NCBI GenBank assembly: GCA_949126835.1
Contig: OX421498.1
Coordinates: 38,183,118 to 38,247,117 of the forward strand
Length of the DNA stretch: 64,000 nucleotides
Direction: 5' to 3'
Origin: Anisus vortex
Lineage: Eukaryota; Mollusca; Gastropoda; Planorbidae
The position numbers and the translations under genes were made by a program. Below the pieces are notes generated by a model. That model worked only from the letters and a program-made list of their open reading frames with translations. It was not told the DNA's origin and did not search any database. Below are positions 48,878 through 61,473 of the stretch, piece by piece. Within the stretch, counting starts at the first letter, position 1. The number at the start of each line of letters is the position of its first letter.

Positions 48878-48988
48878 CCAGCGGGCATACCACGTCATAT
48901 CGACGGGGGAAAAAAAGTGGTTTTCACGTATTTTGTGGTTTTTCGCGTTGTTTTTTTCCTGGTCGATACGACATGGTGTGCCCGCTGG
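48878..48988. mobile_element. 111-bp foldback element
   Basis: The left CCAGCGGGCATACCACGTCA and the right-end reverse complement CCAGCGGGCACACCATGTCG continue as TATCGAC inverted repeats, so nearly the whole unit is a hairpin. The flanks are AAA on both sides. A half copy lies at 54543-54591 (CGATACGACGTGGTGTGCCC then GCTGG). Confidence 0.75.
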
Positions 48989-49550
48989 AAACTCCCTGCA
49001 TAGCCTGTCTATATTTTAAAGTCTTAATGTACGCCTGCATATGAGCCCGACGATAGTGTCTAAAATAATAGCCTTGAACATTTTACCATAGGCACACCTT
49101 TAAGAGATACACACATACGAAATGTTAGTAAGCATATAAGGACATTCTTCTGAGCTGACGTTACCATGACAACATAAAGAAACGGTGTACCAAAAAGTAC
49201 ATGTATACTATTGTATGCACTGCCTCCTTGTGCCGAATACCTGGACAGGTATTCACACTAATGTAATAGTACAATGGTACAAACATTTGCAAAAAAAATG
49301 TACTTCATCCAATCAGGAAGGTGTGTTGTTAGTTCATACCTGGTTGCTTGTACAGAAGGTGTATGTAATGAGTAGGGCTCCCACGATTTTACCGCGACAA
49401 GAAATAGTCCGCGGTACGGCATAGACCTATGCAGTTCCATAAGTCCATAAGTATAAGACTGATTCTTAACACAGAAAAAAAAAACCACCTTTTTTTCCTT
49501 TTCTTATTCATTAAATAAATTATAATGAAATAAGTGTATCAAATCCTCAG

Positions 49551-50152
49551 GGGGAAAGCTGGCCGAGCGGCATAGCGTTCGTCTAGTGAACCAAAGGTCC
49601 TGGGTTCGAATCCTGGTGGATTTTTTATGTCCCGGGTCTGGAGAGTGTCCGAGTCTACCCAGCTCTGATGGGTTCCTGACCTTAGTTTACCTTAGTGTAA
49701 AGTAAATAATCTAGAATCTAGAAATCTAGAAAAGGAAACTGGAATGGTATGGCCACGTAACCAGAACCAACGGGCTTGCCAAAACCATTCTGCAGGGTAC
49801 CACCAGAGGAGGGAGAAAGAGAGGAAGACAAAAGAAACGATGGGAGGCTAGCATCAGGGAATGGACACATCAGGGATTGGACACATCAGGGAATGGACAC
49901 ATCAGGGAATGGACAGGAACAAAACTGTGCGACACCTTGAGAACGGCTGAGAGGTGGGAGGAACGGAGGAGGCTGGTGCACATGTCATTGTGGCGCTTTA
50001 AAGGTACAACAGACTACGGGATATGTAGGATGTAGGAAAGGCGGATGTGCATAGTGCTTGCCACACAATCACATAGTATGCAGTGGCCAGAGAAACTGGT
50101 GAACGCTGCTTCACAGATCCCTATGGATCAATTTGGTCCGACGGGATACTTT
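49551..50152 (+). repeat. SINE-1 copy split by a LINE fragment
   Basis: The head GCTGGCCGAGCGGCATAGCG and B box GGGTTCGAATCCTGG are the best tRNA-like sequences in the window. The copy breaks after GTAAAGTAAA (49706) and resumes at GGCGGATGTGCATAGTGC (about 50040), ending near GGTCCGACGGGATAC. The tRNA-like part lacks a plausible acceptor stem, so it is not called as a tRNA gene. Confidence 0.8.
49707..50036 (+). pseudogene. LINE ORF2 C-terminal fragment inserted in a SINE
   Basis: Translation gives KLEWYGHVTRTNGLAKTILQ, then GRKRGRQKKRWEASIREW, the conserved C-terminal end of a non-LTR retrotransposon, followed after disruption by a LCDTLRTAERWEERRRL-like stretch. A short unit containing GGAATGGACACATCAGG is tandemly repeated about three times (49855-49915) within it. 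Confidence 0.75.
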
Positions 50153-50794
50153 TTACAAATCGTCAGCACACAGATTGGCTTTAGGAAAACGATATTGAAA
50201 CATACGTTGGTTTATTATTGGTCTCAACAAACTATCGGAATACTGTTCATAAAGATTATTTATTTTTTGTTGAAAAAAAACAACAACACTGTAAGCTTGT
50301 AGGTTTTGTTGAACACACAGTTCAACTTTAACACGTGCTGCTGGGCTAAGAAGTCTGACTTCACTCTGAGGTACGCCAAAAAGCAGTGTTATTCACTTAT
50401 CTATAAAAATAATGGATAAGGCCCGGAAACAATAGTCTAGATTCAAAAAGCAAATACATATGCTTGTACACTTATCTATAAAATTATTTCTCAACACTGA
50501 ACTGTAAATATATTTCAAGTGACTTAGAATTTTTTTTTCTCGTAGCCTATAGATTTTTTCTAGTTTTAGGTGGTTTATCCCTATAACTCGCTTATATGGG
50601 TAAGTGAATTGTGTAAACTGTGAGTAAACAAAATGTGGGTTCCGCTAGCCTCACTTTGCACATACACATTTATTATGGAGGCTCTATCCATTCTTTTTAT
50701 AGATCAGTGACTGATATTTGCGAATATTAATTCTTTATGAGACCGTTTGCTTGTAATTATATAATTTGATTCTTTTATAGTCGATAGTCTGTGC

Positions 50795-52957
50795 CAGGTT
50801 TCGGCAACCTAAGGCACACTTGCCAAGCTTGGTACGCAGAGCCATTTTCAATGGCACGCGAGAGACCTGAAGAAGGTATTTTTTTATTGATGAAAAAACA
50901 ACATTTTCCGGTTCTGAATGAGGAAAAGTGACTGTAGACACCGATGTTTCTGAATGACAAAGCGACACATTTAGGTGAGTTGAACGCATTTACAAGGACG
51001 GGTCAAACAGCACTTGAACTGTTAGACCACTGGAATGGATTTCCATCTATCTTGAGTGAAATCAATTTGAAACATTTAACTCATTTAACTATTTGTTTCC
51101 CTTTATAAAGGCATATATTAAGATAGATAGTTGGGCTTTTTCAGAAGTACATTGAAGCACTCAAAGCGGACCTTTCTAAACAAAGGCAAGTCTTTCAAAT
51201 TCAAATTGTCTAATTTTTTCATACCTCATCAAGCACAACTGGCTTGATCTTACTTCAACCTCTTAGATTTTTTTTTTAAGTGGAGGGATATTGGCGATTT
51301 TAAAATGCAGCCAGTTGAATTTTAAACATAAAAAAAATGGGCATCGAAATGTCCCAATTTGTGGGAAAATCTGGAAAGAATCTGTTTAGGAAAGTGCTAT
51401 TCTCTTATTTAATAAACATATGAGACTTTTTAATAGCATTATTTTATGCATTTGTTGTAATTAATAATGTTTTAAGGGATAAACTCCTTAAGTTGAAATG
51501 AACAGAAAATAATTAATGCAGGAAATGTATATTTACAACTGTTTAACGTAAATTAATTTAATACCGATACCTCTAATAATAAATATTTTTATGGATACCA
51601 TAATACTGGATTTATATAGAGAAATAATAATTAGTCAGTAATATTTGTTATATTACAAAACATAAATTGTTTGGCATCCCCATTGAATCAAATTTAGATA
51701 TTTTAATTTAAGGGAGATTATAAACCCGTTTTATTTGCGCTAATATTTCTAATTTATAATATTCTGTTTTATATTTTTATTTAGAAAAGACTAAGTGGCC
51801 TACAAATTATTCCTTTATAATGACCAAACTGTAAAAAATAGGTGAAAATTATATAAATATTATATGACTAAGTAATTTTTTTAAACATTACATTAACTAC
51901 CCAGTTTGTATGATTAGTACATATCAATTCCACTTAACGATGATATAGACCTAGTTTCATGTTCATCTCATATGAGCAGATAAATAAAATCTCAGTTAAA
52001 CTGAGAACAAAATATAGTTTCTAGATCTTATTGACAAGCCTTAACGATTATGCATGCATAAGAGGTAAAAAAGAAGAACATTTACGGTCTTTATCGATCA
52101 TTTTCTTCGAAACATGTCTGTGTGCTACGTTACTGGTTGTACGAAAATATGTATTGAATTAAATTTTATTTCATTTCCAAAAGATGGCGCCAAAAGAAAA
52201 CGATGGACAGTGAATGTCAGATTTGAAGAATCACCCATTTATAATCCCAAACTAATTGCTTGATGCAAAAGAATTTTCGTGTTGTTGTTTTTTATAAATC
52301 TCCGCATTGTGTTTTTTTTTTAATTACCAAGGACGCAACTCTTGACTAACTAATTTTATAAACAAAAGCTAAATTTAACCAAACGCGACTAACACTTTGA
52401 GTATTAATTATTGCCGACTCAATTTTGATGTTAAAAACGGATTCCTCAAAACTAATCTTGTAGCCGTTGTATATTTCTAAAAGACCAGAACTGGCTGTCG
52501 ATGTTGAAATCAATTGTCAAACAGCACCAAAAGCATGGTTTTTGTTTACGAAAATGGCGATAAATTTCACCGGAAGTTCACGATCATTACAGTTCAAAAG
52601 GTCACACCTAATTAAGACTTGTCAATTCTTGACAACCCAATGATAATATTTAAAAAAAACACAACTTAAATGTGAAAATTTGGTAACAAAGTTTTTTTTT
52701 GGTATAAATGCAAATTAAAAGAATTATAATCACGTTACTTTTTTTTACTAAATATAAAACGCTTTAACGATATTATCTATAAATTCCATTTGCTATTGGC
52801 CTTTGTCTTACTACGGAGTGAAATAAATTTTTGTCTTATAAAAATAATGAAACAAGTAGGCCTATAATAGAGCAGGTTGACTTTTAGGCTGTTGGCACGC
52901 TGAATGATTTAGAAATCCTAGTTTGGCACACTGTTAGCAAAAGGTTGCCGACCCCTG
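50795..52957 (+). mobile_element. 2.2-kb hAT-like element carrying a THAP-like ORF
   Basis: The left end CAGGTTTCGGCAACCT and the right-end reverse complement CAGGGGTCGGCAACCT form the terminal repeat. Octamers GTCTGTGC (50787-50794) and GTCTATGC (52958-52965) match at 7 of 8. Interior regions match 18190-18690, the reversed interior of 7498-9107, and 1-430. The only recognisable coding trace is a THAP-like 49-codon frame. Confidence 0.8.
52114..52263 (+). pseudogene. THAP-like zinc-finger fragment (49 aa)
   Basis: MSVCYVTGCTKICIELNFIS followed by FPKDGAKRKRW gives the C-x4-C pair, the F-x-F-P motif and the conserved Trp of THAP domains in correct order and spacing. A TGA follows before the C-x2-H pair. 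It is the paralogue of 198-314. It could be the 5' exon of a once-spliced transposase or a decayed remnant; no downstream exon was identified. Confidence 0.65.
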
Positions 52958-52965
52958 GTCTATGC

Positions 52966-55360
52966 TACAGACTGAGAGAATTTATAAGTCTCTAAATAAA
53001 ACGGGCTAGCCCCGAGCCCGAAGTGCTCTATAGACCAGTGTATTACGTATTATGAGTGAGCTGGGGGGGGAGGGCACACCAAAGCTTTGTCCAGGCTCCA
53101 GACAGACACCCCACGATACGCCGAAGGCGTGCCGTGCCGTGTAACAGGGAAGGTTTCCGCAGGTAGATAGATAGATAGACAGAGAGATGTAGATATAGAT
53201 CTACAGGTATTCATCTGTTTAGCAATGTCAGTAAAAGACGCTATTTTAGTGTGTATACTGCAGGTCTGCATGTTCAACACCCCCCCCCTCCAAAAAAAAA
53301 AGAAGTAATTTCAAGGCCAACATGTTCTTGGGGCTCATAGCTTGCCTAGGGCATGCCTTTCTGTTCCCCACCCCACAGTGCATGATTTGAAAAAGCTGTG
53401 CCCTTAGAGAATCTCGTGTTCAACAATGTTCGCCAAACTTCCCAGGCAACTCCCAAACCTTGACAGCGGGCATCACGACAATAACGCTGGACAGTTAACA
53501 AGACACCCACACATACAAGCAGTAGAGTGTTGCGCATTAAGTTCTTACGTGTCCAAAAGTGTTTTCCTTGATCGACAAGTAAACAAACAAACACATTTAA
53601 AAAGAAAAAACGTAAACAGATAAACAACCTCCCCCCCCCTTTCCCTGTGGCCAGTCGTCTCGATTATGCAAATCATGCTTCAGGAGTTCGGTGTCACATG
53701 TCTTCTGAGGGAGGGTTGCATGTTATTTGTCTCACGGCTTGTCTGGATAAGGGCCGCAGACTCTGTAGATATATAATATAGATATATATAGTAGGTCCGG
53801 TTTACTTTTGGGGTTTGACTGACAAGACTTTCGTGTATGACAATTTAGTACAACCGTTTTTATGCCTTCGTGCACAATTAATTCGGACAGAATGGCAGAC
53901 CCTAGGCGTTAACAAAAATAACACGTTAGGCGATAATAGACTGCATTTGACAGTAAAAGTCCTAGCACATAGCGAAGGTCGTGATGAGCATTTTTTTAAA
54001 AATACTTTTGTCTGCAGGTCGCCCCCGACCGGCCTGTCTAGCTCTATTATTAGGCATAGGGTATTTCTGGTTTAGCTGGAGGTTCTCAAACTACAACCCG
54101 CGGGCCACATCCGGCCCTCCACTGTTGCAGTATACAATTATGTGCACAATGGACCATGGATGGAATTCGTTCAAATAGAGCCCGGCTCCAGCGATATCTA
54201 ACGTGCAGTGGACTGTCCCATCCACTTATTCCTCACCCATTCCCCTGTTTAAAACATGAGTGACACTGATAGTTATAGTTTTCCACGCCTTTATTTTTAT
54301 TGTTAGACACACCTATTATCGAGTATAGTAACTTGTGCCCATACTCATACACAGTGCCGTTAAACTAGACGTTTCGTGTCGTTAAATCCTTGATAATATT
54401 GTAGTGTTGGGATCGCTTATGTTGATAAGCTAGTCAGTCTTCAGTCTTACACCAAGGATAAAACGTTATTTAGGTAAAACATTCCTCTAACATATGTGGG
54501 AAACGTTGTTATTTACACAACCCAGTTTTCATCTGTTTCTGTGGTTTTCACGTTTTTTCCTCGTCGATACGACGTGGTGTGCCCGCTGGGAAATCACTTA
54601 AAACTACTCCTTCTTTGAATATTTATAAGGTTATTTACTAAACTTATGAAATTAATGTTAGTAGTGTATGCAATACTAATTATTACCGAAATACGAATTC
54701 AAAGCTTGACCGAAGGACCTCTGGACTGTAGGCTACATAGTTACTACAATTAGTTAAATGACTATACAAGTGAGTGTAAAATTAGTATTGACTTGAAACA
54801 ACTTACTTTTAGCCAGGTGTAAGATGTAATCCACTAGTCTATAACATTCGATAATCCCAGTTCATTGTTCAAGTAAGATAATACAGGCCCTACTTTTCCT
54901 TTTCCTTCTATGTAATTTTTTCTAAAAGAATGAAATATTAAAATGTTTACTCTCTCTCTCTCCCCTTGAATTTTAAATCTTTGCACGTGAGAAGGAATTA
55001 TGTAAGGAATTCTCATCTTCATCCTTTTTTTTTTGTTCGTCGACCTTGACATTTTCGGCGACAGGGTCAATATCTGCGAGTGCACTTGATGCTTAAGAAT
55101 GCAACAAGTATTGAGCCAAGGATACGAGGCTTACACACACATGAAATATTATATGAAAAAGCAATGCACTATTATTATTTGTTTGTTTGTTTAGATTGCG
55201 CAATGATTTATTTATATACAGTGTGTAATTCTTCATTGCACATGTACTACTTCTGGTCTCAATTATTCATTTTAAAAGAATGTATACATGATCATCAATC
55301 CGTTGACTTTTGATCGTTGTGGTCGTTGTGGGGAGCGAATGGACACCTTTCTCCACTTTT
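52966..55360. other. Intergenic, no gene seen
   Basis: It contains C/G homopolymers (53281, 53633), a hAT-like left end at about 54078 (CTGGAGGTTCTCAAACTACA with GCGGGCCACATCCGGCC), and the half foldback at 54543-54591. Open frames such as 53815-54075 show no domain. Confidence 0.4.
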
Positions 55361-55445
55361 GCCTTGAATATATATATATATATAGTTCAGAGCATATAAC
55401 AGATAACAATATTGCATTGATAGAAAGGTTTACTATGACGTGAAT

Positions 55446-55447
<2 letters not shown>

Positions 55448-55480
<33 letters not shown>
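55448..55480. repeat. (GA)n microsatellite
   Basis: About 15 GA units, preceded at 55367-55384 by a short (TA)n. Confidence 0.93.
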
Positions 55481-55483
<3 letters not shown>

Positions 55484-55916
55484 CAACAGTGAACCGGAAG
55501 TACAACAAGGTGGCCACAAGTTGAGTAGCGCTCCTGGTGTACATAGATTTACTTTGTCTTCTTGCAACCCATTTTGTTCCTGTAGAATCACTATAGATCT
55601 GATAAATTGCACATTGCTGATTTAGCGCATTAGCACATTTTTTTTACGACAAAATAGACCTATTATAACTAATTATAAGTATAACAGGTACTCTTTATAC
55701 CCCGGCTCCACACTCCCACCCCCGCCTTTCATGATGAAACAGTGCGTCTAAAATAGCATTGATATATTATACATCTACTTTGAAACTTGAAACCCATTAA
55801 TAAGTTTTAAAGTATAAAAAATAAATCAAATTCGCTACTACTGCATTTGGCATTACAGTCCTAATTTTCAGGCATTAAAGATGCACTCCATATCTATTTC
55901 CAACACTGTATTTATC

Positions 55917-56932
55917 TCAATTCATTGACCAACTATACATCAGTTCATTGACCAACTATACATCATTTCATTGAACAGCTATACATTAGTTCATTGACCA
56001 ACTATACATCATTTCATTGACCAGCTATACATTAGTTCATTGACCAACTATACATCAGTTCATTGACCAACTATACATCAGTTCATTGACCAACTATACA
56101 TCAGTTCATTGACCAACTGTACATCAGTTCATTGACCAACTATACATCAGTTCATTGACCAACTGTACATCAGTTCATTGACCAACTATACATCAGTTCA
56201 TTGACCAACTGTACATCAGTTCATTGACCAACTATACATCAGTTCATTGACCAACTATACATCAGTTCATTGACCAACTATACATCAGTTCATTGACCAA
56301 CTGTACATCAGTTCATTGACCAACTATACATCAGTTCATTGACCAACTATACATCAGTTCATTGACCAACTATACATCAGTTCATTGACCAACTGTACAT
56401 CAGTTCATTGACCAACTATACATCAGTTCATTGACCAACTATACATCAGTTCATTGACCAACTATACATCAGTTCATTGACCAACTGTACATCAGTTCAT
56501 TGACCAACTATACATCAGTTCATTGACCAACTATACATCAGTTCATTGACCAACTGTACATCAGTTCATTGACCAACTATACATCAGTTCATTGACCAAC
56601 TATACATCAGTTCATTGACCAACTGTACATCAGTTCATTGACCAACTGTACATCAGTTCAATGACCAACTATACATCAATTCATTGACCAACTATACATC
56701 AGTTCATTGACCAACTATACATCAGTTCATTGACCAACTATACATCAGTTCATTGACCAACTATACATCAGTTCATTGACCAACAATACATCAGTTCATT
56801 GACCAACTATACATCAGTTCATTGACCAACTATACATCAGTTCATTGACCAACTATACATCAGTTCATTGACCAACTATACATCAGTTCATTGACCAACT
56901 ATACATCAGTTCATTGACCAACTGTACTAATC
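55917..56932. repeat. 23-bp satellite array, about 44 copies
   Basis: The unit is TTCATTGACCAACTATACAT plus CAG. The dominant polymorphism is A or G in ACTATACAT versus ACTGTACAT. Left-edge copies carry extra variants (CATTTCATTGAACAGC, TAGTTC). In the middle the A/G states run with an AAAG period, a hint of a 92-bp higher-order unit. Confidence 0.97.
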
Positions 56933-57131
56933 CTTTTTTTTTTCTTCATTTTATTTTCTAAAGAATGAAAAAAAAAAGTTTCATTGTCTATCTCTTTCTT
57001 TCTCCCTCTCCCCTCCACTGCCTCTCTCTCTAAATTATACACCTTTAAAAGTTCGTTGTAATTATGTGATGGTAGGCTGTATAAGTGAATTGAAAAAAAA
57101 ACAACTATTGAAAACATTTTATGAATCTAGA

Positions 57132-58809
57132 CAAGGGGTCACCAAAAATTATTTTCACGGTGGGCCGGATAACTAAAAAGAAAAAAAAGACGAACGCGGG
57201 CCGCATAATCAGTCTTTACATTACTTGCAAGCCAGAACGAAAGGTCTGGAAAAAATCTAAGCTCAGCATTCCATTTTAATCACGGGTGAGTATCCTGCAA
57301 ATGCATAAACAAACAATAAAAGACAACCAACATTTTTTTATAACTAAAACAGGTTTTAAAGAAGACGGCGTAGCAAAAATGTATTACATTTAAAATTAAA
57401 AAATAAGCAGCAAAAAATGTCCGGATGCCACTCGGGAAGAAAGAGTACTTAGGGCCTATATGCATTTGTTCTTGCATAAGGGATAAGGAAAGTGCTTATG
57501 TCCTTATGTAGCCTATATCCGCGCATTGTTTTTGGTGTTGTATTTTTTAATTACAATTTAATGCCTTATGTATTATTACTAATTTACTCTTTGCCCTTCT
57601 GTCAAGATCAGAAAATCTTCCACCAAAAATCATCTGCATATCATGTATTTTTTTTTCGGAAAATTGAGGTTGACACCTTTAGCGATTGCAGCGCGAAACT
57701 AATTGAAAGAGTGAAAATGTTTTCTCCTTCTTTTTGTGCGTCAAACAATGATAGCTTTTTCTGAAATACTTCAATGATTGTTGATCATATCTTATACATT
57801 ACAGACGCTCCTTCTATAAAGAAGATTAGTGTGTCCTACGCTCATCCGTCGTCCGAGTCTAGTCTTTTTTGTTTGTATTTTTGTTTCATTTCCCTAAAGT
57901 TTTCAGTCAGAAAAAAACATCTATTTCGTTTTGGATCTTGCAGTCCTATCTCAAGGAACTAATTAAATCATATGTTTCGCAAAGAACACTTCGTTCTGCC
58001 GACTCCTCGCTTCTGGAAGTGACCCGTTTCTCTCTGACGACCGTGGCCTGAGAGCCTTCTCAATATCCGGTCCGAAGGTGAGGAATCTACTTCCCATTCA
58101 ACTCAGGCGAACAAGCTCTATTGTTACTTTAAAAAAGAACTTGAAAAAAACTCTTTATTTCAATATTTACCTTAGATAACATGCTTTAGACCCATACTGT
58201 CTTACTTATATGTTATGTCGGTTAATGCTTCATTTATTTGATTTTTCCTTTGTTTGTAAAGTTTTAAATCATCAATTATCTTTATATTTCTTAGCCTAGA
58301 GATAATGTCCGTGTTCTTAGTTGTATGTTAAATGCGCTCTGAGCTTACCTTATGTTTGTTGGCAGCGCTATATAAATATTATCATAATTAGGCTATTATT
58401 ATTACTGTCTGATAAGGCAAGTCACAGAATTCAGAATCAATTTGTTCAAACATGCCTGGAGGTTAGTGGAGATGCCGGTCCTTGATTGCATGCCCCAGAA
58501 TGAAGTTTACAACAGACTCGAACTGTCTCTGTATGTCTACACAAATAATATCCAAGTCCCACAGAGAGCTTGCGGATGTATGATGCAGTGTATAAATAGA
58601 GCGTCCAGCCAGACCTTCCTCAATCCAGACATGTTTTGTTTCTTTATCAACTGTAAAATCTAGAAGCTGATTCCACTGAAAGCTGTAGTCTTGCAACATT
58701 TTTAAAGAAAATGCCTTTTCCAATGTATGTTGCAAACGAATGCCAACTTTTCCGTTTTCTTACGTAACAGGTCGGATCCGGCCAGCAGGCCGTAGTTTGG
58801 TGACCCCTG
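57132..58809. mobile_element. hAT-like element with CAGGGGTCACCAAA ends, holding LINE debris
   Basis: The left end CAAGGGGTCACCAAAA and the right-end reverse complement CAGGGGTCACCAAACTACGG, followed by GGGCCGG and GGCCGGATCC sub-terminal words, are typical of hAT elements. The flanking octamers do not match convincingly. Inside are repeat B fragments and the LINE 3' end at 57.9-58.4 kb. Confidence 0.6.
57930..58400 (+). pseudogene. L2/CR1-like LINE 3' end
   Basis: Across frames it reads KSYVSQRTLRSADSSLLEV, RFSLTTV, GERAFSISGP-like, then a FKKELKKTLF-like block, the C-terminal signature of L2/CR1-type ORF2. The 3' UTR follows: GTGTTCTTAGTTGTATGTTA, AATGCGCTCTGAGCTTAC and GCGCTATATAAATATTATC, shared with 19150-19340. 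Several stops and shifts are present. Confidence 0.72.
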
Positions 58810-58810
58810 G

Positions 58811-60036
58811 TGTAGATCAACCTATTTTCACCTATGTTATTCTTTTCCTGTAATTAAAATTAACGGGTGAAAAATATAGCATGTATAATTCTCATAGTCT
58901 AAATATGCCCTTTAGTGAAAAAACGGTTACATTTATTTTTAATTAAGTTGTTTTATTTATTGAAATATTATTTTTATATTAGAATAACTAGTTACCAATT
59001 TACAGTCCATTCGGCAGGAGAACACCATTCATCCCAACATTGTCACCTTTATGTGAGTTCAATGGTGTTTACAAACAAGGAATTTATTCGCTTTTTTTAG
59101 CCGATGTTCGTAAAAACCTTTCCACCAAGGTTCGATAACTCCTACACTTTAGTGTAATTTATTGAAAACAATTTACTTATTTTTAGAAATCTTAAAATCT
59201 TAGGAGGCCACTCCCAGAAAAAAAAGTAAAATAGTTTCTTTGTAAATAATGTCAGGTGTTGCTATGTTACAGCGTCGCTAGTACATCCGCGAGAGGCTTG
59301 CATATTAAGTATGTAAAAAGATCATATTTTCTCTCCCCCACACCGCTGTTGCATACCCCCCCCCGTATATTTTTGAATCTCCACCCCCCCCCACTCCCCC
59401 ATGCGTACGTACAAATTAGCTTCTCTCCTCCCACTACTAGACTACGTTTGTGAAATGACAATTTTCAGCGGCATGGTCACTATATAATATGTTAGTTTTA
59501 CTTTTTATATATTGTTTTATATTCTGTTTTCTCATAATTGAAAGTTATATAAGAAATAATAACAATGGTTATTCATATAGTGCTTCTATCGATGCTATTA
59601 AATTTAGCATGCTCTGTGCGCTCTTGGAATAAATTGCAGTGGCAGTTGTGTTGGTATGTAAGACACACAGACACTATCCAAAGAGAAAGGTCTTTAAGCT
59701 CTTTTTTTTTAAAAGAAACTTTTGTCTCAGATTCTCTCAGGGTCTGAGACAAGCTGTGCCATATAGAAGGCGCCACAGATTCAATGAGAGCACTCCAATG
59801 TACTTTTGATTGCGTCCAGCCACTCTGGGAATTTTAAGGAGTGACTTTGATGAAGAGCGGAGTTCCCTTGATGGCTCATGTTTTAATATCAGTTCTGGAA
59901 GGAAGGAAGGAGCATTGCCATTTAAACATCCGTACATCCTGTAACCTTTAAAGGACAAAAAAACTTCAAATAAATGCAATATAGATCTATATCTAAATCA
60001 ATCGGATAAATCAATATATAATCAATATAAAATATA
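58811..60036. other. Intergenic, no gene seen
   Basis: AT-rich with C runs near 59357 and 59384. No domains or repeat termini recognised. Confidence 0.4.
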
Positions 60037-60225
60037 AATAAATAAATAAATAATAACGGTGCTTATATAGCGCATATCCCGTTGGTGACAGTTCTATGCG
60101 CAGACGACAGTTACAGAATACAGACAACGAAATATGTAATACTACGCTAATTCTACTGACGAAATAGGTGAGTCTTCAGCCGGCTCCTGAAGGTGTCATA
60201 GCTAGGGCTCAGGTGATTCCAAATC
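60037..60225 (+). repeat. Dispersed TATATAGCGC repeat
   Basis: (AATA)n leads into ACGGTGCTTATATAGCGCAT, TCTATGCGC, GTGAGTCTTCAGCCGGCTCC and TGAAGG, an order seen in short interspersed repeats of aquatic invertebrates. A related piece (TTTATATAGCGCTTTTCAT) is at 29025-29075. Confidence 0.5.
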
Positions 60226-60639
60226 AATATATAAACAATATATAATCAATATAAAATATAAATCAATACAGATATGGTTTTAGTACTAGGCTAATGTTTG
60301 AACATTTACTCGAAATTAATCTTAAACCACTTTTAATTAATTAAAAATCTCGTTTGCATTTATTGCACACCAGTCGTGAATCAGTCTGTCTGAAATAAAA
60401 TGTCGTCTGCAGACTTTTCAAATCGATTACGAAGAACAACCGGCATACCTTCGACTTGGTTTTCATCAACAGACTTTTTCATAACTCTTCCTGTTCTTGA
60501 GAAAGTAGATTGTGTTTAAATATAATATCTGTGATTTCAAGAACTGTTGAGGCCTGAGCATTTAAAAAAAAAATTGTTATGTAGGCTATACATAAATTTG
60601 TGCGTATGTACACATTTAGTTATTTGGGGGGGGGGGTAC

Positions 60640-60850
60640 GGTAACCGGGATCGACTGGAGGTCTTGGGTTCGAATCCTGATTTTTTAAATCTGATGGGTA
60701 CCTGACTTGAGTTGGTGTAAAGTGTATGCGCCTCGGCATTGTGATTGTGCTGGCCACACAATCCCCTAGTATGTCGTGGCCATAGAAACTGGTGAACGCT
60801 GCTTCACCGGACCTACGGATCAGTTTGGTCCGGCTTGATTCTATTTTTTT
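60640..60850 (+). repeat. SINE-1 copy
   Basis: B box GGGTTCGAATCCTG, core GATGGGTACCTGACTTGAGT, GCTGGCCACACAATCCCCTA, GTGAACGCTGCTTCACCGG and CAGTTTGGTCCGGCTTGATT. Confidence 0.78.
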
Positions 60851-61220
60851 TCTTACACATCTAGTCAAGATTCCTCCACCTTCTCCGTACGCAGAGTTTT
60901 ACATAAGCAAAATCTCCACATCAAAGACTCCCCCCCCCCACTCCCACGAGAGCGTACGTTAAATATGTATGGCCCCTGACTACAGAGTGTGACTTTTGTC
61001 CTGTAAAAATCAACAACAACAAATAACCACACACAGAATTAATTAAACTATAAAAAGAAAAAGAAAGAAGATATATTTATGCTATAAAGAGAACACATAA
61101 AAAAAAAAAAAAGAAAATACCATAACAAAATAATAATGCAGGTCGTGGTGACTTGTTAGTCACAAGAAAAGGACTTTGATACTGCAGTAAATAATAATTA
61201 TTTATCTATACATATATATA

Positions 61221-61465
61221 CAGTGCTTTTTTTTTGTGATGGTACGCACCCGTACGGCGTACCGGCACCTTTTTCAATATGGGGAAAAAATTATTATTTT
61301 TCTTGTATTTTAACGTTTAATTTATTATATTATTAATTTGTTAAAATTGAATTATTTTAATATTGCGCGCAATAAGAATTAAAATATAAAATGCAAAACC
61401 GCTTTCAAAGTTAGGCAATCCATCACTGAGTACCGGCACCTATTTTTTTTACAAAAAAAGCACTG
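61221..61465. mobile_element. 245-bp hAT-like MITE with perfect 8-bp duplication
   Basis: The left CAGTGCTTTTTTTTTGTGAT and right-end reverse complement CAGTGCTTTTTTTGTAAAAA are terminal repeats, with GTACCGGCACCT words at both sub-termini. TATATATA flanks both sides (61213-61220 and 61466-61473). Because the flank is a TA repeat, the match is weaker proof than a complex octamer. Confidence 0.75.
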
Positions 61466-61473
61466 TATATATA

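Noticed and set aside
49560..49625. Functional tRNA gene
   Set aside because: A- and B-box-like sequences are present, but no acceptor stem pairs, and the sequence continues into the SINE-1 body seen in other copies.
58463..58735. 90-codon minus-strand frame as a hAT transposase fragment
   Set aside because: It lies inside hAT-like ends, but no dimerisation or catalytic motif could be recognised.
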